A DNA stretch of 64,000 bases from Pseudovibrio sp000156235 (GTDB lineage Bacteria; Pseudomonadota; Alphaproteobacteria; Rhizobiales; Stappiaceae). This document shows, one piece after another, positions 24,633 to 33,075 of this stretch. Each line of letters opens with the position of its first letter. Positions within the stretch are counted from its first letter, which is position 1. The stretch is from assembly GCF_000156235.1 (NCBI RefSeq), contig NZ_DS996811.1, positions 124,001 through 188,000 of the forward strand, read 5' to 3'. Under the pieces are notes generated by a model that worked only from the letters and a program-made list of their open reading frames with translations, ran no database searches and was not told the origin of the DNA. A program made the translations under genes and the position numbers.

Positions 24633-26093
24633 TTAAAGAGTTAACTTCCCGGTGAAGGTATGCTCAAACGAGCTGTCCAACAGCTCGAGTTCACCGCGCG
24701 CGGCTGCTTCACCAGAGATGAGAATCTCACCATCTAACTGAATGGAGAGCGCGCTCGAAATGCCGCTTGCTTTCTCTTCATCAGTGTTCGCAGCATGGAT
24801 TGGATTGCGCGGGTCAAACAAAACGGTGTTCCCGTTTTCATCCTTGATCCCAACGGCCAGCAGCTCCCAATCAATCGCAACTTTGAAGTCACCACTTTCC
24901 GTCTTGGTGACCGTATACTCCGCGCCACCAACCTGTTTACCAGGATTTTCAACCTGCCTCACACCGTCAGAGCCGTGCACATTCGCAAAGGCATACTCTT
25001 TAGGTGCTAATGTAAGGCGAACAACCTGACCATCATCATTCACCATCTTGGAGGACAGGTCTCGCCAACCATACTGGTGCACGACACTGGAAAGAACCTT
25101 TGTGGCCTCATCAGAACCGGTAAACTCCCGGGCAAACGCAACAGATTCAGCGACCTTTGCAGGTGCCTCATCCGGCCCTCCGGTATTGGTTGTATTGTGC
25201 GTGCGGTCACCATCTACAAAGTTGATGTTTGAACGCGGCCAATCAGCCACCGCTTTGGTGGAGACATCTACACCACCAACATTCTCAAAACTACCTTTTG
25301 TCAGATAGTTCTCGCCAGTATGCTTGAGTACTTCTCCGGGTGTCTCATTGTGATCACCCCGGAAAATCTGGACGTCGTTGCGCGTTGTGTTCACCGTGCC
25401 ATCATCAGCAACCGGGAAAAGCCCTTGGGATACGCTTCGAACGTCCGCAAGCGCCTGACCTTTCAGCTCATTCTTAACCAGCTTCAACGCAGTAGGAATT
25501 TCGCTTTTGACGTCTTCGATAAAGTTGATTTCCGCACTGAGGTCACTGACGGACATCAGGCCGGATTTCACCAGCCCTTCTGAAATATGCAGCGAACGCA
25601 CTGCATGCGCAGAATGGTCACGAACAAGGCGTTCGCCATCCTCTTTGAAGTCGTGAAGGCGGATTGCTTCACGGTCTTGCGTTGAAAGCTGAGAGGCGGC
25701 TTCCTGCAGTTTTTCAGAAACGAACGCACGTGGGTTTTCTGGCTGCAGGTTTTCTGCCACGCTGTGCAGCTGCGTAAAGCTCTGATAAGCCTCCACCAAC
25801 CTACCGTCTTTCAAGCTGCCTATAATTTCAGAAGCAGCGCCCTTTGCTGCATTCTGCTGACGCTCAATGACCGCATCGGCCCGAGCTTGCTTCCAATCGT
25901 TGTACTTGCTGGAAACACTGTCAAAAAATCCGGATATTTTGCTGGTGAAATTATTCCAGCCCTCACTAATCCGCGTTCCAAGTGATTTTGAAACTGTATG
26001 ACCGTCCAGCTCTGCCGCCTGTTGAGCTGCCGGTGCATTCACTTCAAGTGGGGCATGGTGCGTAGAAACACCGCCAACTGAAATGTCTGTCAT
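24633..26093 (-). CDS. probable type III secretion effector, function unknown
   Basis: This 486-residue protein has no signal peptide or membrane segment and no domain I recognise. Its first 25 residues are polar and rich in Ser, Thr, His and Ala, as in type III signals, followed by an amphipathic helical part (WNNFTSKISGFFDSV, then a long charged helix) that could be the chaperone-binding region. The middle is mostly helical with 'GQALADVRSVSQGLFPV'. The last 200 residues look beta-rich (VVRLTLAPKEYAFANVHG and 'YTVTKTESGDFKVAIDW'). The adjacent CesT-family gene is the main reason to call it an effector. Base composition is not obviously foreign. A surface-exposed or structural secretion substrate is the alternative. 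Confidence 0.6.
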   Translation of the reverse strand: MTDISVGGVSTHHAPLEVNAPAAQQAAELDGHTVSKSLGTRISEGWNNFTSKISGFFDSVSSKYNDWKQARADAVIERQQNAAKGAASEIIGSLKDGRLVEAYQSFTQLHSVAENLQPENPRAFVSEKLQEAASQLSTQDREAIRLHDFKEDGERLVRDHSAHAVRSLHISEGLVKSGLMSVSDLSAEINFIEDVKSEIPTALKLVKNELKGQALADVRSVSQGLFPVADDGTVNTTRNDVQIFRGDHNETPGEVLKHTGENYLTKGSFENVGGVDVSTKAVADWPRSNINFVDGDRTHNTTNTGGPDEAPAKVAESVAFAREFTGSDEATKVLSSVVHQYGWRDLSSKMVNDDGQVVRLTLAPKEYAFANVHGSDGVRQVENPGKQVGGAEYTVTKTESGDFKVAIDWELLAVGIKDENGNTVLFDPRNPIHAANTDEEKASGISSALSIQLDGEILISGEAAARGELELLDSSFEHTFTGKLTL

Positions 26094-26202
26094 ATCTAAT
26101 GCCTAAAGTTCTTCCGATGCCGGACTCTAACCAACGGCGCTCCCTTTAGGTGTGTTGAACAAGACAGACTTCTGTTTTTAAAGTCCCTAATTTTTCAGGG
26201 TA

Positions 26203-27054
26203 TTACTCCGCCAGCGGATAGTTCCGGATAAAGCGGTCTGTGAAGATCAGCAGGATGATGCCGGGGATAGAGGCGATCAAGGCGATGCCTGCGCCAGTTG
26301 CGTCCAGTGCGCCACCGGAAATTTTGGCAAACAGCAGTGTTGGCAGGGTGATGATCTGACCCTGACCGATGAAGAACGTCAGCAAAAACAGGTTGGTTGA
26401 GACCAGGAAGGTGAACAGGCAGCCTGCAATGACACCCGGCAGGATCATGGGCAGCGTGACACGGAAGAAGATCTGCCTGCGATTGGCGCCAAGAACGCGG
26501 GCATGGTCTTCCGCGTCCGTTCCATGGCCCTGATAGACAGCTGTGAGCATCCGCACCATGTAGGGAATGGTTGGGATCAGATGGACCACAATCACACCCG
26601 CATACGTACCTGCAAGACCCAGCGCGATGAAGATCATCAGCAAAGCAATACCAATGGCAGCTTCTGGCAGAAGAAGCGGCAGAGCGATCAAAAACTCCAG
26701 TTGGCTCTTACCACGGAAGTTGCGCTGCGCCAGTACGCGCGCAGCGGGCAGACAGATGAGCAGGCACAGCAGGGTCACCGCAATGCCGATGCCGAGTGTA
26801 TTGAGGGTTGCCTCCCCAACGCGGGAGCTTGGCGAAAACACATAATCCCATGCCAACGGAAATGGCGAGCGTTCACGCTGCTCATGCCACCACACTGTTG
26901 GCAGAATGTTCGGCCACGCCCAACGGAAGGCCAGTGACTGGATGATCAGTGGTGCAAATGGCGCGATGGTGAAGGTTGCCATGGTCAGCACGAGGAGGCG
27001 CTGCCAAGGGCTGATCACCTTAAGATCGCGGAGTTTGGAAGTCTGACCAATCAT
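26203..27054 (-). CDS. ABC transporter permease (second subunit)
   Basis: This 283-residue inner-membrane permease has about six membrane segments and the cytoplasmic EAA loop 'DHARVLGANRRQIFFRVTLP' followed by MILPGVIAG. The start ATG (27054-27052) overlaps the stop TGA of the upstream permease by one base (TGATG), so translation is coupled. It forms an importer with the permease, binding protein and ATPase upstream. The gene set resembles E. coli ynjBCD, in which the two permease halves are fused in one gene; here they are separate. The imported substrate is unknown. Confidence 0.85.
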   Translation of the reverse strand: MIGQTSKLRDLKVISPWQRLLVLTMATFTIAPFAPLIIQSLAFRWAWPNILPTVWWHEQRERSPFPLAWDYVFSPSSRVGEATLNTLGIGIAVTLLCLLICLPAARVLAQRNFRGKSQLEFLIALPLLLPEAAIGIALLMIFIALGLAGTYAGVIVVHLIPTIPYMVRMLTAVYQGHGTDAEDHARVLGANRRQIFFRVTLPMILPGVIAGCLFTFLVSTNLFLLTFFIGQGQIITLPTLLFAKISGGALDATGAGIALIASIPGIILLIFTDRFIRNYPLAE

Positions 27055-27989
27055 CACACACGCCCCCGTGCACGTTCCCATCTGCGGTAGCCCAGCAAGT
27101 AAGCACCGAGGAAGACACCGGAAACCAAGGCCAGAGACACAACAACAGCCATGCCTTGCAGCTGGAATGCGTAATTTGCATCCTGAAAGTATCGCCACGC
27201 CAGAACCGGCAGCGTATCCGGATAGCCACCGCCCAGAATAAACGGAGCTTCAAAAGCGCCGATGTTGAAGGCGAAGCAGATGAGAGAGGCGGAGACAATG
27301 CCCGGCATGATCTGTGGAAGCGTGACGCGCCAGAAAATCTGCCTGGAACTTGCTCCCAGCACCATGGCAGCCTCTACCGTATCCTCCCCTTTGCGGGCCA
27401 GAACAGCAGAGAGGGTCAGTGTCATGAATGGCACCTGCTTCCAGACATAAACGGCGATAATCCCGCAGCCCCAATGGGTTTTGAGGATCTGCACAAACTG
27501 TGAAGGATCATCAATCAGGCCAAGCCCGGCAGAGATGCGAGAGAGCAGGCCTCCATTGCCCAACATCACCAATGCCAGTGCGATGCCAACCGTATAAGGC
27601 ACCATCAATGGCAGGCGAATAAGAGCTCCAAACAGGCGGGACGCTTTGAACTTTTTGGAAAGCGCAATGCTCAACGGAACGGAGAGAACGAGGCCAATCA
27701 GCGTTGCCGCGAAACCGTAGTACAGCGTCAGCCCGAGAGAGACCCAGAAATCGGAGGAAAGCCAGAGGCGTTCATAATACTCAGCGGTTGGAAACTCATT
27801 GATGCCAAACCACGGCGCATAGCCAAAGCTTTGCAGAACACCCAGTACAACGGCGCCTCCAAACAGCCCCAGTAAAACCACGAGCAGTGGCGTAATTTCT
27901 GCAATGTCCCGCAGGTTCTGCATAAATGCAGGAGAGGCAGAAGTGTTGGAGTGAGCTGAAAGCGCCTTGGGCATCATCAATCGTTTCAT
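27054..27989 (-). CDS. ABC transporter permease (first subunit)
   Basis: This 311-residue permease has about six transmembrane helices and the EAA motif 'EAAMVLGASSRQIFWRVTLP' followed by 'QIMPGIVSASL'. A 40-residue cytoplasmic N-terminal tail precedes the first helix (TPLLVVLLGLFGGAVVLGVL). It sits 39 bases downstream of the binding-protein gene and overlaps the second permease gene by one base. Together they would form the membrane channel of a YnjBCD-like importer. Confidence 0.86.
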   Translation of the reverse strand: MKRLMMPKALSAHSNTSASPAFMQNLRDIAEITPLLVVLLGLFGGAVVLGVLQSFGYAPWFGINEFPTAEYYERLWLSSDFWVSLGLTLYYGFAATLIGLVLSVPLSIALSKKFKASRLFGALIRLPLMVPYTVGIALALVMLGNGGLLSRISAGLGLIDDPSQFVQILKTHWGCGIIAVYVWKQVPFMTLTLSAVLARKGEDTVEAAMVLGASSRQIFWRVTLPQIMPGIVSASLICFAFNIGAFEAPFILGGGYPDTLPVLAWRYFQDANYAFQLQGMAVVVSLALVSGVFLGAYLLGYRRWERARGRV

Positions 27990-28028
27990 AAAGGAGTGGA
28001 TGGCAGCAGCCCGCCATCCGCAAGACTA

Positions 28029-29396
28029 TTAGTTGTTCAGTTCACCAGAAACCTGCGCCACGATGTCGGCCAGTGGCTTGTCTTCCTTGCGCTCGATCAC
28101 TGCCAGCCAGGTGGCCTCGATCACATCAACAAGGCTTGCGTTGGTGTCTGGTGCAATGTTGTCGTCCAGCTGCTGCTGCGTGACGCCGTAGTGAGGCGGT
28201 GCGGAAGCTGCGATTTCAGCAGACTCTTCCTCGCTCAAACGCCACAGATCCAGACCAACCGGCATACCTGCTGTCTTCAGTTTGGAAGCCTGAGCTTCCG
28301 CTGAAGAGAAGTAGTTGATCGCCACAAGAGCGGCCGCCGGATGCGGGCTGTTGAGTGGTACGGCAAGGTAGTTCTTATTCTTGATCATGTTGCCAGCCGG
28401 GAAGATCATCTCTTCCGCCTGCTCTGGATAGGCACCGGTGATCAGGCCGTTATGGTTGCCGAACACACCGAATTTACAATTGAAGTGAACCTCAGAATTG
28501 AGGAACAGATTGTCCAGTTCACCAGAGTTTTCCGGGTAGCGTGGCTTGCCAGAGGCACCACCAAGCAACAGCGGTTCGATGCTCTTCAGATACTCAATGC
28601 CCGGTTCCATCAGGCGTGCCAGTTCTGCGCCGCCCAGCTCCTCAAAGCTCTTCTGGTACGGCTCTGCGCCAGTTCCATCCGGGTTGTGCGCATAAAGCAC
28701 GGACTGCACGAAAGTGTTGCCAAGGTAATGCGGTGGCTTCACATAGGTGAACTTGCCTGGGTTGGCTTCCAGATAGGCCTTCAGCTGCGCAAAGGTCGCC
28801 GGAGTGTTTTCTGCGGAAACATGAGCGCGGTTGACAGAACACACATACTGCTCACCAGACCATGGCATTTCCTGAAAACCAGTCTCTACGCCAAAGTCAC
28901 GCAGGTTGAGGAGAGAACGCGGATCGTTCTCATCCCACTCAAAGTTCACAGAGTTTGGAAGGCGATTGGCAAAAGCTCCCCACAGCGCATTCTGCTGCTT
29001 CAGAGAGTAAAAATTCTCGCCGTTGACCCATACCAGATCCACACTGCCCTGCTCTTCACCGCGACCAGCGGCCAGTTCAGCGATCACCACGTCCACGGTG
29101 TCCTTGGTGGCTGTGATGCGAACCGGGTTGAGGCGCACGCCTTCTGCAGCCAGTGCAGGGGTTGCCACCTGATCCACCCACAGGTTGATGATGTCAGAGC
29201 CGCCCCAGTAGTAGAGATTGACGGTGCCTTCCTCACGGGCTTTGGCGGTCACATCTTCCCACCCCAGATTGCCTTTCAGGAACTCACTGCGGAACATGCC
29301 CGGTGCGTTCTCTGCCTGCGCAACGCCGCTCCAGCTGACAACAGCGAGCGTGCTTGCAAGAAGCATCTGTCTGGTGAGTGATTTTGTTCTTTGCAT
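28029..29396 (-). CDS. ABC transporter periplasmic substrate-binding protein (YnjB-like)
   Basis: This 455-residue protein starts with a Sec signal peptide (core MLLASTLAVVSWSGVAQA, cleavage after residue 28 or so). The mature protein has a type II binding-protein look, with 'GTVNLYYWGGSDIINLWVDQ', 'SVDLVWVNGENFYSL' and 'AVPLNSPHPAAALVAINYF'. The WGGSDxINxW segment is what I recall from the YnjB family. It heads the transporter genes after the ATPase gene: ATPase, binding protein, permease, permease, all on the minus strand. Two Cys (VCSV and NCKF) could be bonded. The ligand is unknown. Confidence 0.83.
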   Translation of the reverse strand: MQRTKSLTRQMLLASTLAVVSWSGVAQAENAPGMFRSEFLKGNLGWEDVTAKAREEGTVNLYYWGGSDIINLWVDQVATPALAAEGVRLNPVRITATKDTVDVVIAELAAGRGEEQGSVDLVWVNGENFYSLKQQNALWGAFANRLPNSVNFEWDENDPRSLLNLRDFGVETGFQEMPWSGEQYVCSVNRAHVSAENTPATFAQLKAYLEANPGKFTYVKPPHYLGNTFVQSVLYAHNPDGTGAEPYQKSFEELGGAELARLMEPGIEYLKSIEPLLLGGASGKPRYPENSGELDNLFLNSEVHFNCKFGVFGNHNGLITGAYPEQAEEMIFPAGNMIKNKNYLAVPLNSPHPAAALVAINYFSSAEAQASKLKTAGMPVGLDLWRLSEEESAEIAASAPPHYGVTQQQLDDNIAPDTNASLVDVIEATWLAVIERKEDKPLADIVAQVSGELNN

Positions 29397-29425
29397 AAAT
29401 TGCCCCCAACCGGTTCTTCAGCCGC

Positions 29426-30487
29426 TTATTGCAGCAGCCAAATTTGTTCTGGCGGTAGTGTCACAGTAACCGCATCGCCTGTTTTTCTTTTGATTGTAGA
29501 TGCTTCTTCAACAGTCAGAGATCCCTCTCCCACCTGAAGCGTGTAGCGCATCATCGCGCCAAGAAATTCTGCTCGTGTGATTGTACCGGAAAACGCATTA
29601 TTCTGCGGTGCTTCGCGGCACTCTCCAATCTGAATACTCTCAAACCGCAACATAGCCTTGGAGGGCTGCATTCCACCCCAGGCAGATGCTTCCCCCAAAC
29701 TAAGCTGACCAAACGGGCTGTCGATATGACTTTCTGAAGTACGCGTACACTCAAAGATGTTGGAATGCCCCATAAAACGGGCGGTCTGCTCATTTGCAGG
29801 GCGCTGATAAATCTCATCGGGCGCTGCAAGCTGCGCAACCTTGCCATCAAACATCACCGCAATCCGGTCCGCCAGATCCATGGCTTCGATCTGGTCGTGA
29901 GTAACGAGCAACGTTGTCATGCCATACTCATCATGCAGGTCGCGGATGAACTGGCGCATTTCACTGCGCAAAAGAGTATCAAGGCTCGCCATCGGCTCAT
30001 CCAGCAACAGCACTTCCGGCTTGGTCACCAGCGTTCTGGCAATCGCCACGCGCTGCATCTGCCCACCAGACAGTTGAGATGGAAAGCGCTTGGCAAAGGC
30101 TGAGAGACGCACAATCTCCAGCATCTCACCCACTTGCCGCATCTGCTCCTCAGCAGACATACCGCGCACGGACAGCCCAAACGCCACGTTCTGCTCAACC
30201 GTCATATGCGGGAACAGGCCAAAGCGCTGGGAAACAAGGCCGACTTTTCGTTTCTGGACAGGCAGATTAGTCACATCCTGACCATTGAACCAGATGGAAC
30301 CTGAGGTCGGTTGTTCCAGCCCGCAGACCATGCGCAGGCTCGTGGTTTTGCCGCAGCCGGAAGGCCCCAGCAGCACCAGAAACTCGCCGCAGGCCACATC
30401 AAGATTGATGGCATCAACCGCAGGTGCTCCGGAGAACACTTTTGAGAGGTTTTTAAGCTGAACCTGCGTCACACGGCGCCTCTTCAC
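29426..30487 (-). CDS. ABC transporter ATP-binding protein
   Basis: This 353-residue ATPase has Walker A GPSGCGKTTS (about 38-47), a Q-loop in VSQRFGLFPHMT, the signature LSGGQMQRVAIARTL (about 137-151), Walker B VLLLDEPMASLD and the switch His in VTHDQIEAM. A C-terminal TOBE-like beta domain follows (about 240-353). It is the first gene of the importer operon, 29 bases before the binding protein. A GTG (VTQVQLKNL) five codons downstream of the ATG is an alternative start. Confidence 0.88.
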   Translation of the reverse strand: MKRRRVTQVQLKNLSKVFSGAPAVDAINLDVACGEFLVLLGPSGCGKTTSLRMVCGLEQPTSGSIWFNGQDVTNLPVQKRKVGLVSQRFGLFPHMTVEQNVAFGLSVRGMSAEEQMRQVGEMLEIVRLSAFAKRFPSQLSGGQMQRVAIARTLVTKPEVLLLDEPMASLDTLLRSEMRQFIRDLHDEYGMTTLLVTHDQIEAMDLADRIAVMFDGKVAQLAAPDEIYQRPANEQTARFMGHSNIFECTRTSESHIDSPFGQLSLGEASAWGGMQPSKAMLRFESIQIGECREAPQNNAFSGTITRAEFLGAMMRYTLQVGEGSLTVEEASTIKRKTGDAVTVTLPPEQIWLLQ

Positions 30488-30849
30488 TCATCTTGATCGG
30501 GACGTTTGCGTCCATCTGCTGTTATTATTGTTGTTTTCAAGCGGCAGTGAAACCTGCGCAATAGCGCTAACCTCTCCAATATTCCGGAGGGTGTCAGGAT
30601 TCTCCTGTCAGTTGAGTGATTTGCACACTATGCCAGCCCATTGCTGACGGTACAGTAAAACCGGCGTGAGTTTGGCGTTATGATGGCTGGCTTACAGATA
30701 ATCAGCGGCTCGCCCACACCCAAGGCTGTTCATTTCACGCACACTCACCGCAAGCAAGCTCACGCATCTTGCTTTGCCCGCTTATTCAAGCCTTTCTGGT
30801 TACAATGGAAATTGCAGTAGGTGACACCAAACACTGCGCTGAAAGCTGA
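30488..30849. other. intergenic region without a visible gene
   Basis: These 362 bases separate two minus-strand genes. They should contain the promoter of the importer operon. I see short inverted repeats such as CCGGAGG but no riboswitch signature, terminator or coding frame that I can support. Confidence 0.4.
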
Positions 30850-31755
30850 TCAAGCATCATCCGTAGCGAACGCAAACCAGAACTGTTCTGCCACCGATTT
30901 CGTCTGTGAATAGATTTTGCGGAAAGGACTGGGATAGTTGGCTTTGGCGAACGCGATATCACCTTCCAGAAAATGCCTGCGATAAATCCCTTCCAAGTCC
31001 TCCGAGATCACCGCAGCCCTGTCGCTCTGGCGGCAGTACTCTGCAGCGCATTTCATCAGATGCGCCCGTAAACCTTCATCCTCAATTTTCGCCAGATGCT
31101 GGATCACGGAAAGGCCCGGGTCGGATTGAGGTTGTTCGGTGCACTCTGTCAGGTCTTCACCACCAAGCAACTTCAACTCAAAGAACTGGTTGAACTGCCC
31201 TGCCAGCTCAGAGGCTTTGGTCTCAGCAGCTTCCCAGGGCACGAAGGTGGTGTCAGCCTTATCCAACTGGTTCGCGATGGCTTGCCAGGAGAAGGCATCC
31301 GTCACAGCCAGATTGGCAAACTCATGGAAGTTGTTGCGTGAGGCATATCCAGTCTGGCTTTGCAAAAAGCAGGAGATCAGGAAGTCTGTTCTTTCGCGCA
31401 GAACCACAAGCGTCTTCACGGAGATATCGGCCCGCTGCAACCCTTCCACCAGTTGCACGTAGCGCTTCAGGTGCGGATAAAAGCCACCTTTCTGAAAGGG
31501 CCTGCCCATCAAGCGTTCACAGGAAAGCCGATAGGTCTCCATATCAGGCCGGTAAACAGCTTCCTGAAACAGCTCCGCCAGCTGAGAGGCCTTGGGTTTG
31601 ATCAAGCGATCCTCATAGAGCTTCATGAAGCGGCTGTTTTCAAAGTGCGCAGGGTCTACAAAACGCTCCGGATCCTTAGCATATAGCTGTTGCTGGAGCG
31701 CGGTAGAACCTGTTGTGTGCGCACCGATATGGATCAGAACCTTTTTCATCAGCAC
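30850..31755 (-). CDS. sulfotransferase-like protein
   Basis: This 301-residue cytoplasmic protein begins KKVLIHIGAHTTGSTALQ, which fits the 5'-phosphosulfate-binding loop of PAPS-dependent sulfotransferases (usually HIGxxKTGTTxLQ). Here the loop Lys is His (AHTTGS), which could weaken PAPS binding. A second family-like element is VLRERTDFLISCFLQS (3'-phosphate-binding strand with R, then S) near residue 118. The rest, including 'NFHEFANL' and 'TTFVPWEAAETKASELAGQF', resembles capsule-type sulfotransferases. It stands alone. The start may be the second Met (31749). Substrate and activity are unproven. Confidence 0.6.
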   Translation of the reverse strand: MLMKKVLIHIGAHTTGSTALQQQLYAKDPERFVDPAHFENSRFMKLYEDRLIKPKASQLAELFQEAVYRPDMETYRLSCERLMGRPFQKGGFYPHLKRYVQLVEGLQRADISVKTLVVLRERTDFLISCFLQSQTGYASRNNFHEFANLAVTDAFSWQAIANQLDKADTTFVPWEAAETKASELAGQFNQFFELKLLGGEDLTECTEQPQSDPGLSVIQHLAKIEDEGLRAHLMKCAAEYCRQSDRAAVISEDLEGIYRRHFLEGDIAFAKANYPSPFRKIYSQTKSVAEQFWFAFATDDA

Positions 31756-31850
31756 AGACCTTAAGAGACGAGCATCCGCTCAGCCTAAACACATTGGCCT
31801 GTACTGCTATTCCTAAATATTGGCCCCTTTAAAGAGAGAGGCCATGTTCG

Positions 31851-32333
31851 TCAGTGAGGACCAACTTCAGCAAGAAACTGCTCAAGCTGTAAGCTGCGCA
31901 CCGCTGTTTGATCCCCCATGCAAACCGACATGGTAAGCGGGGCGTGAGTGCCGCCTTCATAGATCAGCGCATTGGCCGAGCAGGTGTCATCACGAAACTT
32001 GATCCAGTTGCGCTGTGCACTCTTCAGGCTTGCTTGCACATTGGTGCTCGCAATATCCATAATCTCATAGTAGGCCGCGTTGAGACGCTGATCCCAGACC
32101 GCATACTCCTGCACGGCGCAGTAGATCATGTGGCTGTTCTGATACTTGGTGCCGATGCACTGTTCCATCACCTCACCAAAACAGGCCATCGCCGGATAAC
32201 CACCGCCCTTTTCTTCAACGCATTTGGCAATTGTCGTGACTTGCTCTTCTGTCGGCTCATCCGCCGCCTGCACAGAAGTGCCAAGCAACAGTGCTACAGG
32301 CAAAGCCAGCATTATGGTGCGCGTAAAACTCAT
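31851..32333 (-). CDS. LprI-like secreted protein (DUF1311)
   Basis: This 160-residue protein has a signal peptide (MLALPVALLLGTSVQAA, cleavage near residue 23) and a mature domain of the lysozyme-inhibitor LprI type: 'VWDQRLNAAYYEIM', 'LKSAQRNWIKFRDDTC' and a C-terminal C-containing segment. Six Cys residues (KCVEE, ACFGE, QCIGT, YCAV, DTCS, VCMG) suggest disulfides. Proteins of this family are periplasmic or surface-bound, and some inhibit lysozyme. It is a single gene. Confidence 0.8.
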   Translation of the reverse strand: MSFTRTIMLALPVALLLGTSVQAADEPTEEQVTTIAKCVEEKGGGYPAMACFGEVMEQCIGTKYQNSHMIYCAVQEYAVWDQRLNAAYYEIMDIASTNVQASLKSAQRNWIKFRDDTCSANALIYEGGTHAPLTMSVCMGDQTAVRSLQLEQFLAEVGPH

Positions 32334-33075
32334 AGAAGCCTCAAAGTAATTGTTACCGTAAAACTTGATAGGTGATCTGCTATGAGAAACTACTAACCTG
32401 ATTCAGTAGAAAACGCCTAGGTAATCTCCGCGCAAGCTTGGAGATATCCTTTCACCCTCACTGATCACCTCTTGAGTTTGAAACATTGCTCTCAAGGGGG
32501 CCTGATCATCCAACCCGTTACATGCAGCAGTCTTCCTCCAACTCAGGCAAAAGCGAGTCAGATAGAGGAAATTCAGCAAAATAGTCGCCACATTACGCTT
32601 TTGTGAGAGGCTGGGGAAAACGCACCTCGTGCGCATTTTCAAGCAGCGACTCGCGATTACTTTGCCAACTAATATTAATTCAGAAAATTCAATAGGTTGG
32701 ACTTATCTGAAGGAATTGGTTGCCCAATAGCAAAGTGATCACGAAAGGCCTCAAAAAACGCACTTATTGCGTAAATTTCTCGCCATAATTGAGCTTAACA
32801 TATTGAGTTATCGACATAACTGTCTTAAGTTATTTATCAAATCATTGAGGTGGCTAATTTTAGTTGCCGGATCGATTTCAAGAATCCGCAAGAGCTCCCA
32901 AGGCGCGCGATGCGATCACTTGCTTTCCCTCTCGTCATTTCCGGGGGAAGCGAGGGATCTCGCATATTCTGATAGTCCGACAACATCTGCTTAAAGACCT
33001 TTGCCGCACACCACGACAACTGCGTTTAAGTGAGCCTCCTATTAATAACCGCGAGAGCTGAATCCGGAGGCTGTG
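32334..33075. other. long intergenic region, possible repeat element, no convincing gene
   Basis: The region is AT-richer than its surroundings. A 79-codon minus-strand frame at 32403-32642 has no recognisable family, ribosome site or plausible composition and I do not call it. Around 32927-32957 a hairpin TCCCTC...GAGGGA encloses TTCC...GGAA (fragment 'CGTCATTTCCGGGGGAAGCG'), which looks like the small dispersed repeats common in alphaproteobacterial genomes. A GGAGG at 33066-33070 is the ribosome site of the next gene. Confidence 0.4.

Noticed and set aside
26094..26202. Terminator after the second YnjBCD-like permease
   Set aside because: Only a four-base stem (CCCT/AGGG) is visible, too weak to call.
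32403..32642. 79-codon minus-strand frame as a gene
   Set aside because: No ribosome binding site, no recognisable domain, unusual composition and no coupling to neighbours.
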